A stretch of DNA of 64,000 nt. It comes from Mycobacterium sp. 050128 (lineage in GTDB: Bacteria; Actinomycetota; Actinomycetes; Mycobacteriales; Mycobacteriaceae). Position 1 is the first letter of the stretch; each line of letters opens with the position of its first letter. This document shows, in pieces, positions 1-7,885 of this stretch. The notes beneath the pieces were generated by a model, which was given only the letters and a program-made list of their open reading frames with translations, was not told the DNA's origin and ran no database searches. The DNA is taken from positions 1,116,001 to 1,180,000 of the forward strand of contig NZ_JAZGLW010000001.1 in NCBI RefSeq assembly GCF_036409155.1, read 5' to 3'. A program made the position numbers and the translations under genes.

Positions 1-1202
1 ACCGAGTAGATCTCGGTGACCTTGGCGCCGCCGACGCGACCATGCTCGCGCGGTCCGGGCACGTTCGAGATAGGCAGGTTCAGCACCTTGTTCTGGCCGT
101 CGCGGCTGGACGCCCAGCGGAAGAACGACTCGGTGGCCAGTGGCGGCATGTAGTTCGACCACCGGCTGATCAATTCGGGGCCGACCAGGTGGAAGGCCTC
201 TTTGGCGGAAACCGCGTTGTCGTGGCAGGCCCGCAGCCGCTCCAACGGATCATCGAGGTCGGCCGGCAGCGCGATCATCAACCCGGTGAAGTAGTTGCCC
301 GATATCCGTTCGGGTGAGAAGTCGAAACTCGCCGGGACCGAAGCCAGCAGCGGTTCGGCCGTGCCGTCGTAACGCAACAGCAAGGTGCGCAACGCCCCGG
401 TGGAGATGGCCAACACCACGTCGTTGACGGTCCCGCCGCACTTCTTGCCCGTCTCCTTGATGTCGGCGAGCGCCAGGGTGGCCGTCGCGAAACGGCGTTC
501 CGGGGTGATCCGGTGGTTGAGGAAGGTGGGCGGCGGCGTGAAGGGCATGGTCAGCTCCGGCGAGAGCTTGCGTGAGCTGCGCCGGACCCGATTGACCCCT
601 TGCGCCGTATAGCGGAAGGTCCCGGGCAGCTTGCGGGCCTGACGGAGGTGGTCGAAGAACGCCGAGCGCACCAATTGCGACTTCGACGGCGCGGGGTCGG
701 TGACCTGCGGGCCGCATTCCGGTGTGGGCAGTAGGTCCATGCCCCGGGCCATCAGATTGGCCGAGGCGACGCCGTCGGCCAGCGCGTGGTGGATCTTGCC
801 GACCACCGCGACCCGGTTGTTGGCCAGGCCCTCGATGAAGTACATCTCCCACAGCGGACGGTCGCGGTCCAGCGGGGTGCTGGCAATGCGCCCGATCGCG
901 TCGTCCAGCTCGCGGCGACCGCCCGGCTCGGGCAACCGCAGCGGGCGGATGTGGTAGTCCAGGTCGACCTCGCAATGCTCGCGCCACATCGGATGATGGA
1001 ACTTCCACGGGATGTCGACGAGCTGATAGGTGAAGGGCTCGAGCTTGTTCAGCCTGGCCCCAATGACCTGGCGAAACGAATTGACGTCGAAATCTCGGCG
1101 GTCCGGGTCAATCTCGACGACGGCGACCTTGATCGTGTGCATATGCACGTTCGGGGTCTCGCTGTACAGCAGTACCGAGTCCCAGCCGCTGAGCCGTTTC
1201 AT
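1..1202 (-). CDS. Wax ester synthase/diacylglycerol acyltransferase (WS/DGAT), 3' end outside window
   Basis: A bifunctional wax ester/triacylglycerol synthase of the kind that makes storage lipid from acyl-CoA at the membrane. Reading leftward from the ATG at 1202, about 400 residues are present before the window edge, so roughly the last 70 residues of a usual ~470-residue family member are missing. The family active-site motif HHxxxDG is intact as HHALADG (H138, H139, D143). The N-terminus MKRLSGWDSVLLYSE is typical of the family. It lies 44 bases downstream of lipC on the same strand, so co-transcription is likely and both products concern neutral lipid. From memory it corresponds to Rv0221. 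The family call is very secure; substrate preference cannot be read. Confidence 0.93.
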   Translation of the reverse strand, partial: MKRLSGWDSVLLYSETPNVHMHTIKVAVVEIDPDRRDFDVNSFRQVIGARLNKLEPFTYQLVDIPWKFHHPMWREHCEVDLDYHIRPLRLPEPGGRRELDDAIGRIASTPLDRDRPLWEMYFIEGLANNRVAVVGKIHHALADGVASANLMARGMDLLPTPECGPQVTDPAPSKSQLVRSAFFDHLRQARKLPGTFRYTAQGVNRVRRSSRKLSPELTMPFTPPPTFLNHRITPERRFATATLALADIKETGKKCGGTVNDVVLAISTGALRTLLLRYDGTAEPLLASVPASFDFSPERISGNYFTGLMIALPADLDDPLERLRACHDNAVSAKEAFHLVGPELISRWSNYMPPLATESFFRWASSRDGQNKVLNLPISNVPGPREHGRVGGAKVTEIYS

Positions 1203-1246
1203 CGCTGCCCCTTCCCCTCAAGCAGGGACCTTACTGAGCGAGTGAG

Positions 1247-2452
1247 CTAGATGACCTCTTTTGACCTGATCTGCACCTTGGTGCGGTAAATCTGGTTGAG
1301 GAACAGCGAAGTGGCATGAGCCGCCACGCCGGCGCGCTCGCCGTCGATCATGTCGAAGCCGTGTCCGGCCCCGGGCAACTCGAGGTACCCGACCATCGAA
1401 TGCGAGGCCGCCCGCAGCCGCTCGACGAAGCTGCGCGCCTGCTCGACGGGGATGACGCTGTCCTTGCTGCCGTGAATCACCAAGAACGGCGGAGCATTCC
1501 GGTGCACCCGCGCGATCGGCGACGCGTCGCGGTACAGCTCGGGATGACGGGCGATCGACTTCTTGACGACCACCCGCTCCAGGAATTCGACGAACCGGTC
1601 ACGCTCGGGGGTGGAGCGGTCCTCCCAGTCGTAGCGGCCGTAGATGCCGACCACCGCGTCTACCGAGCTGTCCGCGCCCTCCGGCAGCCTGTGCTCGAAG
1701 CCCGGGTCGTCGGGCGTCAGTCCGGCCAGCGCGGACAGGTGCCCGCCAGCCGAACAGCCCGCCACTGCAACGAAATCACGGTCGCCGCCGAACTTGTCGA
1801 CGTTGGCGCGCGCCCACGCGATCGCGGTCTTGACGTCGGTGATGTGCCGCGGCCACCGGTGATAGGGCGCGACGCGGTAGTCGATCGCCAGGCACACCCA
1901 GCCCTGCTCCGCCAGTCGCGACATCAGGGCGGTGCCCTGCATCATGGCCCGGCCGTGCACCCAGGCGCCGCCCGGCACGAAGATCAGCACCGGGGCGGGC
2001 TGGGCCGGCAGATCCTTGCGCCGCCACACGTCCAGCACCTGCGCGGGGTGGTCGCCATAGTGGACCGCCCGGCGGTACAGGTAACGGCGCTGCCCCAACG
2101 CTTCCCAGATCGGCGGCTTCTTGTCGACCACCGGCCAGTCGAGCTCGAGGTCCGCGGCCGACACGATGCCACGCAAGGCCGCGACGGACACCTCATGCGT
2201 GCTTTCCCGGTCCCGGCGACGCACGTCGTTGATCCCCGGCGTCAGCCAGTCCTTCTTCAAGGTAGAGAAAGCCTCCGGTGCATGCCGCGCGCCCCAGACG
2301 CCCATCGCGGTCACACCACCCAGTGGTTCCAGGTGCTTACCCACCACCGGTAGCGAAGCGCTGGCAACGCTCAACGCCAGCGCATAGTCGGCGGGACGGG
2401 CCCGCAGCAACCATTTGAAACACGGTGTCATGCTCGGGACCCTCGCCGTCAT
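1247..2452 (-). CDS. lipC: LipC-like carboxylesterase/lipase
   Basis: An alpha/beta hydrolase of the hormone-sensitive-lipase type, expected to cleave short-chain esters; LipC of M. tuberculosis is cell-surface associated. The 401-residue protein has the oxyanion-hole motif VPGGAWVHG (159-167), nucleophile elbow GCSAGG (Ser234), the acid in HGSKDSVIP (Asp331) and the histidine in GAGHGFD (His364), so the triad is complete. No classical signal peptide is seen. The ATG at 2452 gives the familiar length; a second ATG at 2431 has a better ribosome site (GAGGG about nine bases upstream) and is an alternative. It precedes the WS/DGAT gene on the same strand. Collinear with Rv0220. Confidence 0.92.
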   Translation of the reverse strand: MTARVPSMTPCFKWLLRARPADYALALSVASASLPVVGKHLEPLGGVTAMGVWGARHAPEAFSTLKKDWLTPGINDVRRRDRESTHEVSVAALRGIVSAADLELDWPVVDKKPPIWEALGQRRYLYRRAVHYGDHPAQVLDVWRRKDLPAQPAPVLIFVPGGAWVHGRAMMQGTALMSRLAEQGWVCLAIDYRVAPYHRWPRHITDVKTAIAWARANVDKFGGDRDFVAVAGCSAGGHLSALAGLTPDDPGFEHRLPEGADSSVDAVVGIYGRYDWEDRSTPERDRFVEFLERVVVKKSIARHPELYRDASPIARVHRNAPPFLVIHGSKDSVIPVEQARSFVERLRAASHSMVGYLELPGAGHGFDMIDGERAGVAAHATSLFLNQIYRTKVQIRSKEVI

Positions 2453-2564
2453 GTAGGGGACTGTACCCCCACCCCGTCAGAGCAAACTGACGTTTGCGTA
2501 GAAGCGCGGAAGATGGTGCGAAATCGCCGCGCCGGATGTTTGCCAGTTCGCCGGATCTACTGCC

Positions 2565-3083
2565 CTAGACTGGGTTTTTGGCTTCGCTGGGCGAGGTGCG
2601 CCGACGCGCCGCCACGAGCCGGATTGTGTAGCAGATAGCGCTCAGCCCGAACATCGCCGCGGTGAGCAGCAGCCACCTGCCCAGGAAGGGCTGCTGGGTT
2701 TGTCCGGTCGCCGCCTGATACGTGGGTCTGCCCTGCTCGATGATGCCGGGCAAAAAGATCAGCAGCGTCAGCCCAGCCCCCAAGGCCGGCACTCGAATGT
2801 AGTTGCGGGCGAGCACGTTCGGGAGTTCGCGGGTCGGCCGCCAGCGTGCCCACAGCGCCCGGTCGGCCAACGCGTAGAGCGGGAAGAACAGCAGATCGTG
2901 AAGGACCACGGCGGCGGCGAACCAGACCGCGATCGACTGCCACCAGGTGCCGGAGTTCCACAGGGTCGCGGGTTTGAAGACGACCAGGATGTAGCCCATC
3001 AGCGCGAAGCCGGTCAGCATTGTCAGCAGATGCAGCGGATGTGATCCGTAGATCGCGGCGAAACGTGTTGAGAGTCTTGGCAT
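2565..3083 (-). CDS. Small integral membrane protein (Rv0219-like)
   Basis: A 172-residue protein of unknown function with four or so hydrophobic segments and an arginine-rich C-terminus. The start MPRLSTRFAAIYGSH at 3083 sits one base beyond the stop of the molybdo-oxidoreductase gene (3085-3087), so the two are translationally close and probably co-expressed. A longer reading frame upstream is only the antisense or out-of-frame continuation of the neighbour and is not used. The position, directly behind a membrane oxidoreductase, suggests an accessory or electron-transfer membrane subunit, but there is no haem or metal motif to support that. It matches the place and size of Rv0219. Reality of the gene is secure; function is unknown. 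Confidence 0.82.
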   Translation of the reverse strand: MPRLSTRFAAIYGSHPLHLLTMLTGFALMGYILVVFKPATLWNSGTWWQSIAVWFAAAVVLHDLLFFPLYALADRALWARWRPTRELPNVLARNYIRVPALGAGLTLLIFLPGIIEQGRPTYQAATGQTQQPFLGRWLLLTAAMFGLSAICYTIRLVAARRRTSPSEAKNPV

Positions 3084-3084
3084 C

Positions 3085-4329
3085 TCAACTGCCTTCGAAT
3101 TCGATGGCGGCCACCCATTTGGTGTTGTGCACACCCGGCAGCGCGGGCACGATGATCCGGGCCGGATAGCCGTGGTCCAAAGACAAGTCGGCGCCGTTGA
3201 CCCGCAGCGCCAGCAGCGCCTCGGGGTCGCCAATCTGGTTGGCTTGCAACGTCGCCTGCCCGAACGCACCGCCTCGCTGCAGGGAAATCACCCGGGCCGA
3301 GCGCGGCGCGGGTACACCGGCGACGCGGGCCAGCTCGGCCAGCCGGACGCCGCTCCAGGTCTGCACGGTCGACCATCCCTCGACGCACGCGATCGGCAGG
3401 CGCGCGGTGGTCTGCGGCATACCGGCCAGTGCCGCGCGGTCCAATGCGATCGGTGTGAGCCCGCCGCGCAGGACCAGTGACCAACTCTCGCCGACGCTTT
3501 CGCGGCTGATGCCCGCGGCGACCGCGGTCTTGTTGACCGGGAAATCACCCCGGCCTCGGCCACGTGGCAGCAGCAGGGCGGCGCCGCGGGAGGCCCCGCC
3601 GAGGGTCTGGCCGACGGTGAGGGCTGCGATCAGCAAGACACCGCTGCCGACCAACGCCAGGGCGCCGCGCCTGCTCATCGTCGGTTCGGCCGGGTCGGTG
3701 GCCACCAAGCCGTCGACATCGGGCGGCTCCAGACGGGTGTCGGCGCGGCCGGTGCGCAACACGTCGTGCAGTGACAGCGACCGTAATCCGGTGACCATCC
3801 GCGGCAGCTTGATCGCGATGTGCATCAGGAACCCGGTGATGAAGACCCACGCGCCGAAGTAGTGCGCGTCGTAGAAGCTGAACCCGAAGATGTAGTCGTA
3901 CTGGATGTTCAGCACGCCGGTGACAATCTCGAACAGGATCCCGCCGACCAGCATCACCAGCGACACTCGCTCCAGCAGCGCAGCGGCCGACCGTGCCGGT
4001 GGCCAGGCGAACAGCCGCGGGATCACCGACCACAACTTGGCCAGTACAACCGGGATGATCACCAGTCCGAGACCCACGTGGATGCCCTGCGTCAAGCGGT
4101 ACAGCCACGACGGTCGGGTGGGCCAGACGAACAACGGCAGTCGCAGCCACCCGACGTCCGCCGGGATGGCCTGGCCGAATTGCGGCGCGTAGGCGATATA
4201 GGACAGCAGCCCGGTGATCGTGATGATCGGCAGCGCCACCAACAGCACCAGCCCGAACACCGACGTCAGCCACGGGCCACGCAGCGGGCTCCGAAAATGG
4301 ATGAGCAACCGGTCACCCAACCCGCTCAT
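3085..4329 (-). CDS. Membrane-anchored molybdopterin-dependent oxidoreductase (sulfite-oxidase fold)
   Basis: A 414-residue fusion of a membrane part and a molybdenum-cofactor domain. Residues about 20-45, 82-102, 122-142, 157-175 and 224-245 are hydrophobic helices resembling a cytochrome-b561/YedZ-type anchor with several histidines (for example His84 and His170). Residues about 285-412 are a sulfite-oxidase-type molybdopterin-binding domain: PIACVEGWS carries the cysteine that ligates Mo (Cys315), followed by the WSGVRL segment and the PGYxxR-like GYPARIIVPALPGVHNTKW. The start ATG at 4329 overlaps the stop of the methyltransferase gene (ATGA), and the next gene begins one base after the end. 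Collinear with Rv0218. The substrate is unknown; an electron-transfer role across the membrane is inferred. Confidence 0.9.
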   Translation of the reverse strand: MSGLGDRLLIHFRSPLRGPWLTSVFGLVLLVALPIITITGLLSYIAYAPQFGQAIPADVGWLRLPLFVWPTRPSWLYRLTQGIHVGLGLVIIPVVLAKLWSVIPRLFAWPPARSAAALLERVSLVMLVGGILFEIVTGVLNIQYDYIFGFSFYDAHYFGAWVFITGFLMHIAIKLPRMVTGLRSLSLHDVLRTGRADTRLEPPDVDGLVATDPAEPTMSRRGALALVGSGVLLIAALTVGQTLGGASRGAALLLPRGRGRGDFPVNKTAVAAGISRESVGESWSLVLRGGLTPIALDRAALAGMPQTTARLPIACVEGWSTVQTWSGVRLAELARVAGVPAPRSARVISLQRGGAFGQATLQANQIGDPEALLALRVNGADLSLDHGYPARIIVPALPGVHNTKWVAAIEFEGS

Positions 4330-4982
4330 GGCGCGGCCAGGCTGGCGATCACCCGACCGCCGATCAGCCGAACGCCGGTCAACGTCAGTCCGACTTGGGC
4401 CGCCAGTGCGGCAGCGCTGTCCACCCCGACCGATGCCCAGCGGAACCACGGCCCGACATCGCAGGCCGACTCCAGCCGCACCCAGCGCGCGCGGATGCCG
4501 ATGGCGTCGGCCTCGAATTCGGCCACGCAGCGCCCGCCGCGGCGCAGCAGCTCGGCGGCGCGCGCCAGAATCCGCCGCGGGTCTCCGCCCAGGCCGACAT
4601 TGCCGTCGACCAGCAGCACCGTCTGCCACCGGCCCATGCCGGGCAGCGGCTCGAACACGTCGCCCAGCAGGGCCGGCGCGCCGACGCGCCCGGCCAGCCG
4701 GATCGCGGTCGCGGACCGGTCGATGCCGAGTGCGGGTATCCCCCGCTCAAACAGCCGCGCCACCAATCGTCCTGGCCCGCAGCCGAGCTCAATCGTCGGC
4801 CCGCTGCACATCTGGGTGACGGCTTCGTCGAAGACCTCGTCGAGGGCATCGACCAATCCGCCGTTCGGGGAGCACCGTGCGCCCAGCCAGCGGTGCGCCG
4901 GCAGCACCCGAACCTCGCCGTCTTCATGGCGAATCCAACACTGCTCGCCGGCGAGCGCCCGATCGTAGAGGTGTCCCAGCAT
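4326..4982 (-). CDS. Class I SAM-dependent methyltransferase
   Basis: A 218-residue methyltransferase. Motif I is clear, IELGCGPGRLVARL, followed by the acidic strand end GIDRS and a motif IV/post-I region QTVLLVDGNVGLGGDP; the C-terminal part has the usual beta hairpin. The ATG at 4982 (MLGHLYDRALAGEQCW) has GAAAGG about five bases upstream; a further in-frame ATG at 5093 would add 37 residues but begins inside a less convincing stretch. Its stop overlaps the start of the molybdo-oxidoreductase gene, so the two are translationally coupled. From memory M. tuberculosis has no such gene between its Rv0217c and Rv0218, so it is an addition or a retained ancestral gene. The target molecule is unknown. 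Confidence 0.83.
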   Translation of the reverse strand: MLGHLYDRALAGEQCWIRHEDGEVRVLPAHRWLGARCSPNGGLVDALDEVFDEAVTQMCSGPTIELGCGPGRLVARLFERGIPALGIDRSATAIRLAGRVGAPALLGDVFEPLPGMGRWQTVLLVDGNVGLGGDPRRILARAAELLRRGGRCVAEFEADAIGIRARWVRLESACDVGPWFRWASVGVDSAAALAAQVGLTLTGVRLIGGRVIASLAAP

Positions 4983-5225
4983 GTCCGCCTTTCGCCTCGC
5001 GTCCGACCAGGGCGGCCCGTAATTCCGGGCCACTGGAGTGTTGCAACCGAACCCGCACACCACTGACACGGGCGAGGCCAGCGTTTGGATCACCCGGATC
5101 GATACCCCGATCCCTCGTCAGCTAACCAGGCCGAAGAGGGTCGGTCCACCGCCTGGGCGAAACCGTCCGCCGAAGTGATTCGGCGCCGAGGCGGGCTTGG
5201 ACGGGTCCGGATCCCAGCGTTCAGC

Positions 5226-5471
5226 TCACACCAATGACGTGGCGTCGCAGCGCCGGACGTAAGCCGCCCAGGTCACCGCGACGCAGATCAGGTAGAACAC
5301 CAAGAACACCCAGAAGGCGGTGGTCGCGGATTTAGCGGGTCCCGCGTAGGACGTGCGCAGCACTACGTTGATGCCGACGCCCCCCAAAGCGCCGACCGCG
5401 CCGGCGATGCCGATCAACGCGCCCGACATCGAACGCTCCCACCCGATTACGTCGACCGGCGAAAGATCTTA
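5226..5471 (-). pseudogene. Remnant of a NarK-type nitrate/nitrite transporter (C-terminal end only)
   Basis: The reading frame between stops at 5226 and 5471 gives about 80 residues, of which the stretch GWERSMSGALIGIAGAVGA through the end at YVRRCD looks like the last two membrane helices of an MFS nitrate/nitrite transporter of the NarK/NarU family. Similarity-like sequence continues upstream of the first ATG (5429), which argues for a decayed gene rather than a small real protein. The remaining roughly 400 residues of a NarK protein are not found upstream: a stop lies at 5469-5471 and the DNA beyond it shows no transporter-like frame. It lies between the methyltransferase gene and lipW, at a point where gene content differs from M. 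tuberculosis. Confidence 0.6.
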
Positions 5472-5553
5472 CAGTGCAAGCGATTTCGCGGCAAATATGG
5501 ACGGGCTGCCTCCCCGATTGGCGTTCGCTTCCGAAGCTACGGGGAGCGTGTTT

Positions 5554-5567
5554 CGGAAGTATTTCCG
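5554..5567. promoter_or_regulatory. Inverted repeat upstream of lipW, possible operator
   Basis: CGGAA-GTAT-TTCCG is a 5-base-arm inverted repeat about 90 bases before the lipW start. A related element, CTTCCGAAG, lies at about 5529-5537. The stretch 5472-5654 otherwise holds no convincing gene on either strand. The repeat could be a regulator site for lipW, but no regulator is adjacent and the arms are short. Confidence 0.25.
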
Positions 5568-5654
5568 CGGATTGTCTGCGCGACTACCACCGGCTCACGC
5601 CGCCGCGCGCGCCGTGCCAGACGAACGGCGACGCCGCTCGTTGCCTGATTTCGG

Positions 5655-6575
5655 ATGGGTGATACTGGATCGGTGCCGAACAGCGACGTTCACCCAGATC
5701 TACGCCGGATCGCGCGCATCGCGCCGCGACAAATGGTCAGTCGCCGCAGTCTGTCCACCATCCGGGTGCTGACCAAGCTGCGGGAGCGCCGCAATCCCGG
5801 CGCGTCCCGCCATGCCGAAGTGATCACCCTCGGTTCTGGAGTCGGCATCCGGCTGTTCCGGCCATCCGGTGTCGCCGCGCCCGCACCGGCACTGCTGTGG
5901 ATACACGGCGGCGGATATGTGATGGGCAGCCCGCAACAAGACGATCGGGTGTGCCACGGGTTCAGCACCAGGCTGGGCATCACCGTCGCGGCGGTCAAAT
6001 ACCGCCTGGCCCCCGAACATCCGTATCCCACCCCGCTCGAGGACTGCTATGCGGCACTGACCTGGCTGGCCGGGCTGCCCGCGGTGGAGCGGACGCGGGT
6101 GGCGATCGGTGGCGCCAGTGCAGGTGGCGGTCTTGCGGCGGCGCTGGCGTTGCTGGCCCGGGACCGCGGCGAGGTCGCACCGCTGTTCCAGCTGCTGGCC
6201 TACCCGATGCTCGACGATCGCAGCTCGCTGACGGCCGAGAACCCGGACCACCGCCTGTGGAACACCCACAGCAACCGGTTCGGCTGGTCGGCGTATCTGG
6301 GCGACGCCGATCCGCAGGTCGCCGTACCGGCCCGCCGCGGCGATCTCGCCGGGTTGGCGCCGGCCTGGATCGGCGTCGGGACGCACGACCTGTTTCACGA
6401 CGAAGACCTCGCCTATGCCGATCGCCTGCGGGCCGCCGGAGTGCCGTGCGAGGTGGAGACCATCCCCGGCGCCTTCCACGGATTCGACCTGGTGGCACCG
6501 AAAGTGCAAGTGTCGCAGCGCTTCTTCGACAGCCAGTGCGAGGCCCTGCGCGAGGCGCTGGCCGCCGCGCGCTAG
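5655..6575 (+). CDS. lipW: LipW-like esterase, hormone-sensitive lipase family
   Basis: A 306-residue alpha/beta hydrolase with the full HSL signature: HGGG oxyanion motif at residues 84-87, nucleophile elbow GGASAGG with Ser155, the acid in GTHDLFHDED (Asp245) and the histidine in GAFHGFD (His275). It should hydrolyse short to medium acyl esters in the cytosol. The ATG at 5655 is used; GTG at 5673 (VPNSDVHPDL) is an alternative that would shorten it by six residues. It is transcribed alone, away from the nitrate-transporter remnant, and its TAG stop shares bases with the stop of the convergent amidohydrolase gene (CTAG, 6572-6575). Corresponds to Rv0217c by position and sequence character. 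Confidence 0.92.
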   Translation: MGDTGSVPNSDVHPDLRRIARIAPRQMVSRRSLSTIRVLTKLRERRNPGASRHAEVITLGSGVGIRLFRPSGVAAPAPALLWIHGGGYVMGSPQQDDRVCHGFSTRLGITVAAVKYRLAPEHPYPTPLEDCYAALTWLAGLPAVERTRVAIGGASAGGGLAAALALLARDRGEVAPLFQLLAYPMLDDRSSLTAENPDHRLWNTHSNRFGWSAYLGDADPQVAVPARRGDLAGLAPAWIGVGTHDLFHDEDLAYADRLRAAGVPCEVETIPGAFHGFDLVAPKVQVSQRFFDSQCEALREALAAAR

Positions 6576-7885
6576 TCCGCGGGATAGGCGATGGCGCCGC
6601 CGATGATCGTCGCGGCCACCAGCTCGGCGTCCAGCTCGGCGAGCACCATCGTGGGCTGCGCGGCCAGCACGCATAGGTCGGCCGGCTGTCCAACGTCGAC
6701 GACCCGGGGCCGGCTCGGCTGATCGGCTGATCCCAGGAACATCGTCAAAGCGTCCGTCGCCGAGACACATTCGTCGACGCCTAGCACCGCACCGCTGGGC
6801 GTGGTGCGGTGTACCGCGGCACGCATCGCCGCCCACGGGTCACCGCGGCCGAACGGCATGTCGGTCGATAGTGCCAGGCGCACCTTGGCTTTTCGCAGCG
6901 ACGCGACCCGCCACAGCGTGGCGTGCTCGGCAGCGGGAATCTCGGCGAGGTACTGATCGCCACGTTCGGTGACGAAGTTGGGCTGGGTCACCACGGTGAG
7001 CCCATCGGACTGGGAAAGGTCCGCGAGGTCGGCAAGGTTGTCGTCTTCGACGACCGCGGCGTGCTCTATTCGGTCCAGCCGATGGCTGCCGGCGGCGCGC
7101 AATGCCGCGATGGTGACCACCAACTGGGCCGTGGTCACGCAGTGCACGGCAACCGGTCTTCCCTCGGCGTGGTGGTCGGCGATCCATTCGGTCAGCGCAT
7201 CCAGGTCGAGGCGGTCGTCGTGCAGTATCTTCTTGCCCGGGGCCAAGAAAGACGGCCGCGGCCCGAACTCTCCGTGCCGGTGCGCCACCAACAATGACAC
7301 CATGTCGTCCGCGTCGAGATCCGGTGTGGCATCGGTGACTCCGGTGACGCCAACCGCGGTGAGGCGCCGGCTGAGCTCGGTGAGGTCGCTGTTTTGGCGC
7401 TGCAGCGCGTCGGACCAACGGTCGCTGGCGCGCAGCCGCCCGTCGGGGTGATCGGCCATTCCGAGCAGGTGCAGTGCGACGGAATTGAGGATCCACAAGG
7501 CGCCGCTGCGGTGCTGGACGCGGACCGGACTGCCGGCCACGATGGCGTCCAGCGCGGCGCGATCCAGCTCACCGGCAACGGATTCGTGGTAGCCGATCGC
7601 CCGGATCCATCCGTCGGCGTTCGGTGTAGCCAACGACAGGTGTTGTACCAGTTGATCTTTGGTGCGGACGCGGGGCGGTCCTAGCATCAGCGAATCCATC
7701 GCCGCGGCGGCCGAGCGCAGATGCACGTGGTGGTCGTGCAGGCCGGGTAGCACGGTCGCGCCATGCGCGTCGAGCACGGTCTCGCCGCTCCTGAATTCGA
7801 GGTCGTCGCCCATCTCCTCGATCCGCGCGCCGACCCGGATGTCGGTCACCGTGCCGTCCAGCAGTGTCGCTCGCTGAATCAGCAT
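6572..7885 (-). CDS. Amidohydrolase family protein (YtcJ/Amidohydro_3 type)
   Basis: A 437-residue metal-dependent hydrolase. The N-terminus reads like the small beta-sandwich of amidohydrolases (MLIQRATLLDGTVTDIRVG), then GLHDHHVHL supplies the HxH metal pair, with later histidines in AVHCVTT and RIEHAAV and the aspartate in LALSTDMPFG completing the expected TIM-barrel metal site. This group acts on amide, imide or similar bonds; no substrate can be assigned. The ATG at 7885 overlaps the last seven bases of the upstream CoA-transferase gene, so they are probably translated together, and with the Rv0216-like gene form a three-gene minus-strand operon. I do not recall this gene at the matching place in M. 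tuberculosis. Confidence 0.87.
   Translation of the reverse strand: MLIQRATLLDGTVTDIRVGARIEEMGDDLEFRSGETVLDAHGATVLPGLHDHHVHLRSAAAAMDSLMLGPPRVRTKDQLVQHLSLATPNADGWIRAIGYHESVAGELDRAALDAIVAGSPVRVQHRSGALWILNSVALHLLGMADHPDGRLRASDRWSDALQRQNSDLTELSRRLTAVGVTGVTDATPDLDADDMVSLLVAHRHGEFGPRPSFLAPGKKILHDDRLDLDALTEWIADHHAEGRPVAVHCVTTAQLVVTIAALRAAGSHRLDRIEHAAVVEDDNLADLADLSQSDGLTVVTQPNFVTERGDQYLAEIPAAEHATLWRVASLRKAKVRLALSTDMPFGRGDPWAAMRAAVHRTTPSGAVLGVDECVSATDALTMFLGSADQPSRPRVVDVGQPADLCVLAAQPTMVLAELDAELVAATIIGGAIAYPAD

Noticed and set aside
5353..5772. A 139-residue plus-strand frame over the transporter remnant
   Set aside because: No recognisable features; it overlaps the lipW start in another frame.
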